Assembly: GCA_011634665.1 (NCBI GenBank)
Contig: WAEK01000002.1
Span: 1,075,001-1,139,000 of the forward strand
Length of the DNA: 64,000 bases
Source of the DNA: Mortierella sp. BCC40632
Taxonomy: Eukaryota; Mortierellomycota; Mortierellomycetes; Mortierellales; Mortierellaceae
Reading direction: 5' to 3'
In this document: positions 36,589 to 48,614 of the stretch, piece after piece
Layout of the letters: every line of letters begins with the position of its first letter
Numbering within the stretch: the stretch's first letter is position 1
Notes under the pieces: model-generated
Databases searched by the model: none
The model's input: only the letters and a program-made list of their open reading frames with translations
What the model was told of the DNA's origin: nothing
Made by a program: the position numbers and the translations under genes

Positions 36589-39500
36589 GCTGAAGTCAAA
36601 AAACAAGTCGGTGTCAAAATCAGGAGCTACCAGGCCCTCTGTCAAAAGCAAAGACAAGAAAGTGCGCACAAAGGGAGCCCCTGCAAGAAAAAAGACAAAA
36701 TTCGATGAGACCTCATCCGACGACGATTTTCATACTTCTGCCAAACCTCGACCTCTTTCAACGGCGCCAACCACTCGCATTAAGGTAGAACCCTAGCCTC
36801 GATTATTCACTCATTTTACTCGATTGGAGGCATGTTCCTCATATCATTGGAGCTGGACTATGTAATAGGCACCTCCTCACAGTGAGCTTGAGCAATAAAC
36901 GCTTGACTAACTTTGTGTGGTATGGGTTTCCTCTACTATTATCCTTTCCCGTTTCATCCCTTCATCCCCTGATTTCAATGTCGATAGAGTCGACAATTCT
37001 CCTTGTCTTCAGGCTCTTCCCTTTCTTCGGCTGGAGATTCTGACGATTCATTGGATGAGGATGAAAATTTTTGGAAATCGGAGGACGATGAAGAGGAATT
37101 CCGCCCGTTAGTTCAACTGCATGGAATTCCTGCATGTATCCACCATCATTTTAATCCTTCTGGACTCGATTTTTCAGCTGGGCCTATCTATCTGGAGGAG
37201 GTGTTCCGTCTGACCGACTTGATCGACGATCACTCGTCTGTAAGGCTTGTCCACAGGATAAACAATCTAGTGGCAATGTCCACTGGAGGCAAGAAAAAAA
37301 GGAGAAAGGTATGGTCCTAAAGCATACACAATGATTGGTCTCACTTTCTTTCAGGACACAACTCAAGTATCTGAACTGACTGTCTTGCAACACATACACT
37401 GATCTAAATAGTCATCCGGAGAGATCAAACGCTTGCCAGAGCCTGTACTGGAGGTGGAGCAGTCCAGTGACGATCACTCGGATCATTCAGATGAAGATGT
37501 CAGTGATGACCTGGGAAGATCAGCGAATGAACAAAGCGATATTGGATCGGATGCAGAATCGGATGAAGATGAGGACGAGGTCAACTTGGAAGATGAAGAA
37601 TTAAGAGCGCAACAGAATAGAGCCATTGCCGCCAAGCGAACCTCAGGAAAACGATACGACCGTCCAACCATATCACATAAAAAGAGCAGTGGCCACGCCC
37701 GAAGAGATTCAGTAGCAGCCGTTGCCGCCTCGCATGCAGTTGGTGGCAAGTACGGCCGAAGAAAGAGTTCTCTGAAAGATATGAGTTCATTTGATACCCC
37801 ACGCAAGTCTAAAAAGAGCGTGTCCATTGCAGAGGAAGCAGATTTCGAGACGCCTATCAGGACTGGAGGTGGCAAGAAGTTTTCTCAAGCTCATTTGATT
37901 GCCATGGCCAAGGTCAGTGCAGCGGCTAAGCAAGCAGCAGCTAGACCAAGATCAAAGGCCAAACCAAAGCCGAAATCCGGTGGCACGACGATTGTGCACG
38001 GTGAACAGGATGGTGTAGTCGTCGAGTCTCCTGCAGTATCAGTTACATCGCGTGGAGTAGCATCAGCGGCAGCCCCTCCACCTCCAGTGATTTCAGCCCA
38101 ACAAATTCAGGGACAAAAGGAGTGGCATATCCTGCAGCTCCTTCAGGATGCCTCAAAAACACAGGCACTCCCGACAGCTGCGGTTCGATTCAAACGGAAG
38201 CTTCAGCTCAAGCGACTCAAGTCATTTTTGCAGCTGCCCCTTTTTGACATGGAAGGCTATATGAGGCAACATCTCATTTCACCACTGGACTTGACACCAC
38301 TCCCCAAGAGCATTCCACTAGATCCATACGAACTTCAGCGGATACGTCAGGAGCAATTCCAAGCAAAGATCCAGCAGATCGATCATACACCATACGGTAA
38401 TTCGTTCGCTTCTCGACTTTTTGGCCAGCCTGCATCGTGTCTGACCCGGAAGCCATGGGAGCCTCAATGGAAGAGTCCCTTCTCGGGCAAGGTTTTGAAG
38501 GACTTTATCTGGCGCGATTACGAATCCCGATCTGTGATGATGGATATTCTTGATGAAATCCGAAGGCGCAAGGGGCGGCCTGTCAAGGTGCATTGGGCTA
38601 ATGTTGGGATGGGCGGCTTACATGGTCGATTGAGCCGGAAACGGAGACGAGGCGGATCTGGATCCTTTGGTGATGATTCCGATTCAACAGATGGTGACTC
38701 GGAGTTTGAGAGTCAGAGTCGGCCACGACATCAACAACAGCTTAACCAGAAACAAGCGCAACGGCACATAGGTGACCCAACGCAGGGAGTGCCAAGGGAT
38801 CAGGTTGAGAGTGGCTTGAGAGGAACTAATCCAGGAGAAGACCAGGATCAATTAGACGCATTGCCTGACCGGGCATCGATCGACTACTGCTACTTCCGTA
38901 AAGAGCATCTTGCACAGGTGAATGAGACACTCTGCAGGAGGTTCTGGCCGGGAATTGACAGTAAGTTGGAAAAGGATAGAGCGATGATAGATGGTCTGTT
39001 TATCTTGCACACTCTACTTGAACTAATATTGTCGATCTTTATTTCTACTTATTAGTGACGGAGGCTCTACAGTATCCAGAGTACTCTGTTGTGGTACTTT
39101 ACAAACGCCTTGTCGTGGGTTGCGCGTTCATGACTCCAGAAGGATACATAACCTATGTTGCCGTCTCAGCAGGATGGGAGAAGGCTGGTATCGGACAGTA
39201 AGTGCCGATCGAAAAGTCTGCCTCAACTGGAGGGAGGTTGGTATTATATTGGTTGATGGAATAGAAAAATAATTGACCGTTCTCTCCTTTTTGGAAACGT
39301 ACAAATTGTAGGTATATGCTGTACCATCTCATGCAGGCATCGGATGGAAAAGATATTACCTTACATGTCAGCGCTAATAATCCTGCTATGGTAATGACGA
39401 AACAGCTACTGTCTTGAAGTGGGAAAAAAAGGCGAGAAGGTTTACTCTGAGGTATTTGTTGTCATGAGCTAATTCAAGATATCCCTTTCTTTCTATCGAA

Positions 39501-39651
39501 ATACGCTTCACATTGTTGACACGGCGGTTAGATCATGTATCAAAAGTTTGGCTTCAAGCCCGAGCAGTTCCTGGTTAACTTTTACAAGGAGTACCTTCCT
39601 GAGAACAGTACCATGTGTCATAACGCGTTTTTAGTCCGGCTAAGGAGATGA
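35170..39651 (+). CDS. KAT14: KAT14 (CSRP2BP/ATAC2)-like acetyltransferase with PHD finger
   Basis: Thirteen exons close in frame to 975 residues: 35170-35217, 35440-35483, 35598-35647, 35771-35882, 36003-36133, 36259-36348, 36449-36493, 36588-36784, 36988-37308, 37412-38960, 39056-39197, 39312-39390, 39532-39651. A C4HC3 PHD finger is read at Cys23, 25, 38, 41, His46, Cys49, 68, 71. A winged-helix-like segment follows (YFRWKEEICKFIDDYWTYLL, then a TWNNTVASVLSV motif and GWWTLI), as in animal KAT14. The middle is acidic/basic and disordered, with LPLFDMEGY near residue 620. The C-terminal GNAT domain (about 849-975) has DYCYFRKEHL, RFWPGID, EKAGIGQYMLYHL and MYQKFGF. KAT14 is a subunit of the ATAC chromatin acetylation complex. 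The first two exons are tentative: the strong T17-AG acceptor at 35403 leads to an in-frame TGA (35416-35418), so a weaker acceptor at 35439 was chosen. Confidence 0.88.
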
Positions 39652-40828
39652 GTTGGTTCTTTATTGTATTGGAGACGGATAACAGATTTTGCTGGTGTGA
39701 GGGTCGGGTGGATCCAATAATGTATCACTATGTATATTTTTTTTTCTTTTCCTCCATTGCCACTCCCATTATTTTTCACAATAAACACGAGGCCTTTTTT
39801 TTTTTTTTTTTTTTTTTACTGGCACTCTTGATAATTAGAGATCGACGCAACCCTGCACTAGCCCGATGCATCCTACAAACAATCCGATACGGGGGAATGA
39901 GGATCGCAGACTGGGGACAACTCTACTAATCTGAGCAAACCCTCCTTTCTGCTTGATCCAGTATTCAAGGTTTTTCTTTCTTTGATAGCACATGTCATAC
40001 GTCGAGGAGCAGGGCTTTCTGTTGTCCAAACACACAAAGAGACACGCACGAACAAACACTAATCGAGTGTGGGGTGCTCTGTGCAGCACAGACAGCGACG
40101 GGTGGGCTTCTTTCCCCCTGAGGAGGGAGATCGTTGTAGCACATGCAGTGTCCACATTGAAGGCCCCACCCACAAAGAACAGAAGAGTGATTGCCTCCTC
40201 CTGGGTCCAACGGCGACGATTGGAAAGGGGTAGGAAGCAGGGGGGGTGGGGTGAAGGGGAATTAGGCTCAGTTCGAAGAGCGGGCTTGGGCTTGATCAAT
40301 TGAACCGGAACGAAGGTCTCTCTTCGTGTGCCACGGACACATTGAAGCTGGGTTAAAGGACAGAGACGGGTAGAAATGAGAGAGCGGGTCGTCCCGGGAC
40401 TTTCCATGTCCAGAGACGGCTCTTGGCCGATTGTACGGACGGGATTATATTGCGCTAGACGGACAGAATGAGAAAGAGATGGACGGACGGCCCTGTCCCG
40501 GGGCAAACCAACCAGCTCAGTGCGTCCAAATGAGGCATTCAACCCCGCAAAACCCCGCACCTGATTCGCTTGAGCGGTTCTCCCTTTTCTCCTTCTCACT
40601 CTGTTACTCTCTCTCTCTCTCTCTTCACTCACTGAGAGAGTAAGAGTGAACCACTCCTCGGGTTGCCCTCTATATCGCCCCCCCGCCGTTGTTTTTCTCC
40701 TTCTCTCTCTCTTTTCTTCTCTCTTCTTTTTTTCTTTTTCTTTTTTTTTTTTTTTTTTTTTTTTTTTCTCTCTCCATCCTCTCCTTGTCCCATCCTTCTC
40801 CAAGTCAAGTCAGACTCAAATCTACGCC
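39652..40828. promoter_or_regulatory. Intergenic and promoter region of aspartate aminotransferase
   Basis: Contains T tracts (39797-39818, 40740-40767) and, from about 40606 to 40815, a CT-rich sense strand that leads directly to the start codon. A 322-residue minus-strand frame (39835-40803) is low-complexity Arg/Lys/Pro and not supported as a gene. Confidence 0.55.
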
Positions 40829-43326
40829 ATGTTGGCCGCTCAGTCCAGATCTCTCGTCCGCGTTGCCCTCGCTCGCACCGCCATCCGCCCCACGGCTGCC
40901 ATCGGCTTGCGCCTCTCCTCTACCTGGGCCAATGTCCCCATGGGTAAGTCGACATTTTCTTTTTGTGTTCCATCTCATGACACGTGGGGTCACCATCCTC
41001 TCATGGACGCAAGAGACACGTTTACAATGCATGTGCTCGTGTTTCGAGCGCGAATGAGCGTGCTGCTTGAGGTGATGATCCAAAAGTGAGAGAAAGATGG
41101 AGACACTTCGTGGGTAAAAAAAAAAAAAAAGAGAGAGAGACAGGAGCGGGAATACAGTGCCTCTGTGGTTGCAGAGCATTCTCCCCCCTTCTCTTCCATC
41201 GCCCTGGAGGTGTGTGCACGTCCCAGTCGCTGGGAGTGGCTGGAATAGCAAGAGTCTCTCTGAAAGTCTCTCTTGAGGTTGTACGTGGGAGCGAGACAAG
41301 GAGAACGCGTCGTCTCAGTCTCGTTCTCCTCCCTGGATCGCGATCCGCAAAGAAAGCCTTTCTCATAAACCAGTTGCACTCCACATGGGGGGAGGCGCAC
41401 ACGCCAGGGGAGGTGCGGGGTCAGCCGAGTCATGGTCCTGTGGCATGTGAAGCGATGGAGCCTGTCCGGGTCATTGCTTGGCCTGGCCTGACCTGATGGT
41501 CAGTCAAAATAGGGCTCCTCCCCGCTTCCCCGCACGCGTGTTTGCCTCGTGGATGAGAAGCTGTTCTGGCTTAAGATTTTTTTACTTTTCCCTGACAGAG
41601 CTGACTCTTGCTCTCTCATTGACCCTGTTCTAACATGTGGGCAATGGACCTCTATTTTTCTTCTCTCCGCATTCTACTTTATCTCGACTGAAAAAAAAAA
41701 AAAAAATCTGCTCCGCATCCCATCACTATCCAGGTCCCCCCGATGCTATTTTGGGCGTCACCGAGGCCTTCAAGAAGGATACTGACTCGCGCAAGATGAA
41801 CCTCGGTGTCGGTGCTTACCGTGACGATGCTGGCAAGCCCTTCGTCCTCAGCTGTGTCCGCAAGGTAGGCAGCCCTGTTGTCTGTTCTCATCCTCTGGCT
41901 ATGTTGAACATGTCCTTTTTGGGTTCTCTTTTTCTCACTCGATATGTCTCATCTCTTTTCTAATAGGCTGAGAGCAAGATCATGGCCGACCTCTTGGACA
42001 AGGAGTACGCTGGCATTACTGGTGTCCCAGAGTTCACCAAGGGTGCTGCTATTCTCGCCTATGGCGCTGACAGCGCTCCCCTCAAGGAGGGCCGCGTAAG
42101 TGTCGAATGTTCAATGCAAAAGAAAAGACAGCATCTTTGTTGTTACGATTGTCCTACTTGTTTGCTGCGAGAGAACAAACGCTCACATATCGATCTGCCC
42201 TTATCCTTCCCCAATGTTGTCACCATAGATCGCCATCACCCAAACCATCTCGGGCACTGGTGCTCTCCGTGTCGGAGGTGCCTTCCTCGCCAGATGGTTC
42301 CCTACCAGCAAGAAGATCTTTGTCCCCACCCCCACTTGGGGCAACCACATCCCAATCTTCAAGGACTCTGGTCTCGAGGTCAACCACTACAAGTACTTTG
42401 ACAAGAACACCAACGGTCTCGACTTTGCGGGCATGGTGAACGACATCAAGGTATGCTTTGGGGGAGAGAGAGAAAAAGAAGAGATCGAGAGATAATGAGA
42501 CAGTTACAGCTCTGAAACCACAGCAATGGAATGGTTCTGGGAGAGAAAAAGACATGCGGACTAATATCTCTCTCTCTCACTCTCTTTGATCCGAACGTGT
42601 CGACATCTGGGACATGATTTTTTTTAGAACGCCCCCAAGGGATCGGTTATCTTGCTGCACGCTTGCGCCCACAACCCCACCGGTGTTGACCCCAACCAGG
42701 CCCAGTGGGACGAGCTCTCCAAGGTCATCAAGGACGCTGGTCACTTTGCCTTCTTCGATATGGCCTACCAGGGCTTTGCCTCCGGCAGCACTGACAAGGA
42801 TGCCTATGCCGTCCGCAAGTTCGTCCAGGATGGTCACTTGATTGCCTTGTCCCAGTCGTTCGCCAAGAACATGGGATTGTACGGTGAGCGTACCGGTTCT
42901 TTCAGCTTGGTCACTGCCTCGCCCGAGGAGAAGGCTCGCGTCGACTCTCAGATCAAGATTGTTGTCCGCCCCATGTACTCGAACCCCCCCGTCAACGGAG
43001 CCCGTATCGTCGCCACCGTCTTGAACAACCCCGAGTTGAACGCTGAGTGGTTGAAGGAGGTCAAGTTGATGGCTGACCGTATCATCACCATGCGCTCCCA
43101 GCTCAAGGACCACCTTGTCAACGACTTGAAGTCGAAGCACAACTGGGACCACATCACCAACCAGATCGGAATGTTCTGCTTCACAGGTTTGACCCCTGAG
43201 CAGGTTGACAAGCTCAAGAACGAGCACCACGTTTACTTGACTCGCGATGGCCGTATCTCGGTCGCTGGTATCTCGAGCAAGAACGTTAAATACCTGGCCG
43301 AGGCCATCCACGAGGTTACCAAGTAA
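40829..43326 (+). CDS. GOT2: Aspartate aminotransferase, mitochondrial
   Basis: Exons 40829-40943, 41734-41864, 41967-42095, 42229-42450 and 42628-43326 give 431 residues. The PLP enzyme interconverts aspartate + 2-oxoglutarate and oxaloacetate + glutamate, and works in the malate-aspartate shuttle. Residues 1-28 form an Arg/Ala/Ser transit peptide ([12 protein letters not shown]). Class I aminotransferase landmarks are [10 protein letters not shown], the HACAHNPTG loop, FFDMAYQGF (Asp243) and the Schiff-base lysine Lys279 in [14 protein letters not shown]. Length matches animal and plant mitochondrial forms. Intron 1 is long (790 bp) for this window. Codon use in the last exon is strongly biased to C-ending codons (AAG, GCC, ATC), as expected for a highly expressed gene. 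The gene converges on the mutase with 183 bp between stops. Confidence 0.97.
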
Positions 43327-43509
43327 ACGCTCTTTACCTTGCAAGCTTCATCAATCGCCCTCTACCCACCCCAACACGCATTCCCCTTCTTTCTTTTTTT
43401 TTATGAATATCCGCGAGTAAATAAATCCACCAGTATTATAGACGATGCTTTATTGACGAGATATATGACTGCTTTCAAGCTACTTCACCTTTTTTTTTTT
43501 TTTTTTTTT

Positions 43510-44830
43510 TTACACCTTCAACTTGAGCTCAATCTTGCTGACAACCTCCTGAGCAGCAACGGGGATACGGGTACCAGGACCAAAGACCGAGGTGACGCCA
43601 GCGTCAAAGAGGAATTGGTAATCCTGCTGAGGAATCACTCCACCACAGATCACCAGCTTGTCGCCTGCTCCTTGCTTCTTCAGCTCTGCAATCAATTGAG
43701 GGACCAGGGTCTTGTGGCCTGCAGCCTGGGAGGAAACACCAACTACGTGTACATCGGCATCGATCGCCTGACGGGCTACCTCAGCTGGTGTCTGGAACAG
43801 GGGACCCACATCGACATCAAAGCCGAGATCTGCAAAACCAGACGCAATCACCTTGGCGCCACGGTCATGGCCATCCTGTCCCATCTTGGCGACCAACAAA
43901 CGAGGACGACGACCCTGATCCTTCAAGAACTTTTCCACCATTGAGATCGTATCGCTCACATCGGTGCTGTCTCCATACTCGGACTTGTAGGCACCTGAGA
44001 CCACACGGATCGAAGGCGAATGGCGACCCCAGACCTGCTCCAGGGCATACGAGATCTCACCAACAGAGCACCGTTCCTTGGCAGCCTCAACAGCCAAGCC
44101 CAGAAGGTTGCCCTTACCAGTCTTGGCACACTCTGTCAGGGCATCCAAGCATGCCTGTGCCTTTTCAGCATTCCTGGTCGTGCGGATCGATTCGAGACGC
44201 TTGGTCTGACCAACGCGGACAGCCGTATTGTCAATTGCCAACACATCAATTGGGTCCTCCTTGGCCAAGCGGTACTTGTTGACACCAACAATCGTATCTA
44301 TCCATCAAGAGTTATCGAGAATACAACATTAGTTAAAACTAGTACCTAAGAGTATGATGATGATGCTTCACAAGCCTCGTTCCTTTAAAAAGGATGAAAA
44401 GAAGAAAGTACCTTGTCCAGAGTCGATACGAGCCTGCTTCTTGGCGGCAGACTCCTCGATCCTAAGCTTGGGCATACCACTGGCCACAGCCTTGGCCATG
44501 CCACCCATGGCCTCAACTTCATCAACAATCGCCTTGGCAGCGTCGAACATGTCGTTGGTCATTGACTCCATCATGTACGATCCTCCCCATGGGTCAGCCA
44601 CCTTGGGGATAAAGGCTTCCTCCTGCAAGATCAACTGAGTGTTACGAGCGATACGAGCACTAAATTCGGTAGGGAGACCAATAGCTTCATCAAAAGCATT
44701 CGTGTGCAACGACTGAGTGCCTCCGAGAGTAGCTGCCATGGCCTCAACTGTTGTTCGAATAACATTGTTGTAGGGATCCTAGAGAGTAGGTTGTATCCGG
44801 ATATTAGAAACGGTTGGTTATGTAGTCATA

Positions 44831-44864
<34 letters not shown>

Positions 44865-46848
44865 TTTTGTTTTTGTTTTGTTTTGTTTTGTTTTGTTTTG
44901 TTTTGATTGTTAGTTCTTACCTGCTCAGTCAAAGACCAACCAGAGGTCTGACAATGAGTTCGAAGAAGCAAACTCTTTTCGCTCTTGGGACTAAACTTCT
45001 CCTTGACCAACGTAGCCCAAAGTCGACGTGCAGCTCTCATCTTGGCAATTTCCATATAAAAGTTCATACCAATCGCCCAGAAGAACGAAAGACGGGGAGC
45101 AAACTGATCAACCGTCATACCAGCCTTGAGACCCGTTCGGATATATTCCAAACCGTCTGCAATCGTAAAGGCCATTTCAAGGACATTGTCCGCACCAGCC
45201 TCCTGCATGTGATAACCCGAAATCGAGATCGAGTTGTACTTGGGCATGTTCTCCGAGGTGTAAGAAAAGATGTCACCGATAATCTTCATCGAGGGGTCGG
45301 GAGGATAGATGAATGTGTTGCGCACCATAAACTCTTTCAGGATATCGTTCTGGATCGTTCCCGAAAGCTCGGCCAGTTTGGCGCCCTAAAGTGGCACATA
45401 AAAAAAAATTTTTTTTTTTTTGGTTAGCGATCCCGTCTTTGTTGAACATCAACAGTGTACAAAGGACAGACAATCTTCCAAAACAGAAAAAGTGGACTTG
45501 CCTGTTCCAGACCAGCAACAATAAACATAGCCAAGATTGGCAACACAGCTCCGTTCATGGTCATCGAGACCGACATTTTGTTGAGTGGGATACCATCGAA
45601 AAGAATCTAAAGATCGAATAAAGTCGGTAAGCACTTTATGCCTTGAGAGAGAGAAAGAGACAGACAGACAGAGAGAGAGAGAGAGATCTTTCTGCAGTAG
45701 AGTGTGTTCGATTCTTCAAGTCATATACAGTCCAGAAACCGTTTACCTTCATATCCTCTACCGAGTCGATGGCGACTCCAGCCATTCCGACGTCTCCCAC
45801 AGCTCGAGGATGATCTGAATCATATCTAAAAAGCGTAGGAGTGCAGGAACGGGTGCGATAGATTTCAGTCAAAAAGGTCAACCCTAAAGCAGACTAGGAC
45901 GTAGATCCACAATTACTTGTGGGTGAAGCGGATGATAGTCCACCTGTTCTTACCCACGATGAGTCGCAAGATCAAAGGCGACACTCAGACCCTGCTGTCC
46001 TGCAGCCAAATTCTTGCGGTAGAACTTGTTGGACTCCTCGACAGTACTGAATCCAGCATACTAAAGGAAGAATCCACCAATTTGATGAATGAGAAGAAAA
46101 AAGATATGCAGGAACAGCGTCAGTGGCAGGTTTGACTCGCTCTTTCATACTATGCAAGATGCACAGGGGTTATAAAGATCCACTACACCCCGATATTCTA
46201 CTATTTGTTCCTGAACCTGGCAACCAGGGGTAGTGCAATGGGACACTCTACCTGACGAACAGTCCAAGGACGAGCCGTGTACATTGAAGCATAGGGTCCA
46301 CGTGTGAAAGGGAAAGCACCAGGGATCTCTTCGGGAATGTCCTTTGTATCCGCCTTGGTATAGACGGGCTTGACGTTTAGACCTTCTGCTGTTTTCCAGG
46401 TAAGCTGCTCCTCAGGGTTCTTACCCTTGAGCTCCTTTGTTGCCAACTTGGCCCATTGCTCATGCAAAGGCTGGCGCGCACGCTCGGTTGTGTATGTCTA
46501 GAGAGAAAAGTATAAAAAAAAAAAAAGGCCAATCCAAACAGTGAGCGGTGAGTTACACTTTTTTTTTTCTCACTCTTCCTGTCTCTTCCTAACCGTGAGA
46601 AAGTCTAGCCGGCGGACCAGAAAACTGGAGGGGAAGAGGTCGGAGAAAAAAACTCCAGGGGGAGACACTCGGTCCGGCAGACTGAACCGGGCAAAGAAGA
46701 CTCCAGGGTGAGGTGGATGGAGATGGATGGGAAGATTGAGATGTGGCAGAGAACTAGGAATGACCTAGGATTGGCTTGGGTGGGTGATCCGAATCGGATA
46801 GGAGCAGTGTCTGCATGGAGACAGTGTGGTGGCTTCAGAAAGAGAAGA

Positions 46849-46879
<31 letters not shown>

Positions 46880-46974
46880 AGCCATGGAGTCAGCGGCAGT
46901 ACCTTGAGGAAGGCGGTTCTTCCTTGTACACGCGGGGCGTGGACACGGTTGCGCAGGTGGCGGAGAGAAAGCAT
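43510..46974 (-). CDS. MMUT: Methylmalonyl-CoA mutase, mitochondrial, B12-dependent
   Basis: Eight exons give 742 residues: 46974-46903, 46497-46252, 46060-45954, 45825-45747, 45606-45502, 45385-44921, 44778-44412, 44297-43510. Intron 45501-45386 has a GC donor (ACAG|GCAAGT), phase 0, fixed by homology across the junction. The enzyme isomerises (R)-methylmalonyl-CoA to succinyl-CoA with adenosylcobalamin. Exon 1 is a transit peptide ([15 protein letters not shown]). The substrate barrel has [42 protein letters not shown] and [12 protein letters not shown]. The C-terminal cobalamin domain has the D-x-H-x-x-G motif (Asp622, His624, Gly627), then GVSSQAAGH and the CGGVIP segment. Length is close to human MUT (750). 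All catalytic blocks look intact. Fungi generally lack B12 enzymes, but some early-diverging lineages keep this one. A C-rich G4-prone tract lies in intron 1. Confidence 0.96.
44828..44906. repeat. (TA)n T22 (TTTTG)n compound repeat in mutase intron
   Basis: A TA run (44828-44846), a T run (44847-44868) and about eight TTTTG units fill the intron between mutase exons 6 and 7 (44920-44779). It sits within normal intron bounds, so splicing is not obviously blocked. Confidence 0.9.
46849..46879. repeat. G-run plus (AGG)n, G-quadruplex candidate
   Basis: A run of about 12 G is followed by seven AGG units on the plus strand, inside intron 1 of the minus-strand mutase gene. The G-rich strand is therefore the template strand and the transcript is C-rich. 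Confidence 0.85.
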
Positions 46975-48614
46975 TGGCGATGGAGAGGATGCAAAGACGT
47001 TTTTGGATGTGGGGTTTCTATGGATCTATGAGAGAATGGAGGATGCGGTAAAGACGGGTAGGGTTGGAATGGATGCAGCTCGGCTCACAGACGCGGACGA
47101 GATGGTAGACGCGATCTAGGCAGGGGACGGGAGAAAGTCAGGCTGCAAGTCGACAAAGAGCAAGAGAGGGGAGAGGAGGGAGGAGTGGAGAAGAGAAGAA
47201 AGAGAAGAGAGAGAGAGAGAGAAAGAAAAAAGAGAGAAAGGAAGCAAAAGAATGCGCTGAGGACAGAACAGAAAGAACAAAGGGAACTATGAGACGGACG
47301 GCAGCCAAATGGAGCTAAAGGGGCAGCCAGAACGAGCCGATACACAGACAGACAAGGATCTTCTTCTCCCACCACCCGCCCACTTCCGTCTACCCTGACC
47401 TGACCTCACTCCGTCTGGCCCATCGGGCGGACCGGGTCCGATCCAGCCGCTGTCTCCAAGTACTAGCTACCCACCTCTTATTCTCGCCTTGCTCGGCTCA
47501 TCTCTAAATCATTCATCCTCATCTTTTGTTCATTCCCATCCACCCGTCCATCTTTTCGTCTCTTTCCCCTGGAGACCAGAGACTTCTCTTCCCCCGCCCG
47601 ATTGACCCAAAAGGAGTATTGCCCCGCTAACCGTGGAAAAATTTCGAACCTGCTCGTTTCTGATTGGTCAATGTCAATGACCGCCTTTTGGCCTCCCACA
47701 CTCCCACAGTTGAAAGCTCCACAGGGTCTCTTTGGTTTGGGTCCCAAGTCGAGAGATGAATGTCAAGTGGTGCGAGTCATTTGGTAATGACTTTCTTGAC
47801 ACTGACAAAGGTATCGCTCTTAAAAGATGCCCTTCCTAGAGCGAACTAGAGTCGGTTGCGATCGGGTTTAGTCTGCAAAGCGGAGACGTGATAGGAAACG
47901 GTTGGGGCTCAATTTTGGCCTGCATAGCATGGATCAGAGTCTTGGAAGATTTGGCCAAACATCTCGTTGTCAGTCCCGTTCTTCTAGGACCAAGGGGCAT
48001 TAGATCCTGACCTCTATAGTAAAAGGATACTTTCGGAAGGTTCAAGGGGTGTGATGCTTGAGGATTGCTAAACTTGGGTCCACATCAAAAGGATGTGCAC
48101 GAGCCTGCGACTTCTTTTTTTTCTTAACCGCCTTTAGTAAGGGTCAATCCTTCTCTCCTCTTTGCCACTACCCTAATCTAGAAGCTATAATGGCTGTCCT
48201 TGTGGTACTAGAATCCATTGCAAGTGGCTCCTCGCGCAGATTTGTTTAAGTTGGTTGCCGGTCTTAATTATCTAGAACCGAAATCACCTTAACCGTGGCT
48301 TCCACAAAATCCATTTGGACGACTGCATCTCCAGGCAGTCATAATCTCAGTTTTGTCTCTCTCCTCATTGTCCAAATAGCGACAGGATGGGAGAGAAGTG
48401 GTTCAGACTAATGGGACTCATTTGCCCCTCAATCTCAAAGTGGGGTCTCTGATTCAGTGCTCAAGTGCGCTAGTTCTATTCTGACATTTGTTTGGGGGCC
48501 CCGCTCTTCATTTTCTGAACAGTTTGATATTAAACATCATCCTTGGGAGAGGAAGGGAGCTATCTATCTGCGGATGTCTGGCCTCATTTTTATTTCATTT
48601 TATTACGATTATGA
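46975..48614. promoter_or_regulatory. Mutase upstream region and USO1 downstream region
   Basis: Bases 47150-47260 are GA-rich on the plus strand (CT-rich in mutase sense) and lie about 180-290 bp above its ATG. The rest, to the USO1 stop, has short frames without family signal (for example 47478-47747 minus). No further gene is supported. Confidence 0.5.

Noticed and set aside
39835..40803. 322-residue minus-strand open frame
   Set aside because: It is Lys/Glu/Arg/Ser low complexity over homopolymers and the aminotransferase promoter, with no motif and no sensible start.
47478..47747. 89-residue minus-strand frame in the mutase-USO1 gap
   Set aside because: No family motif and no ATG in good context; it overlaps unrelated plus-strand frames of equal length.
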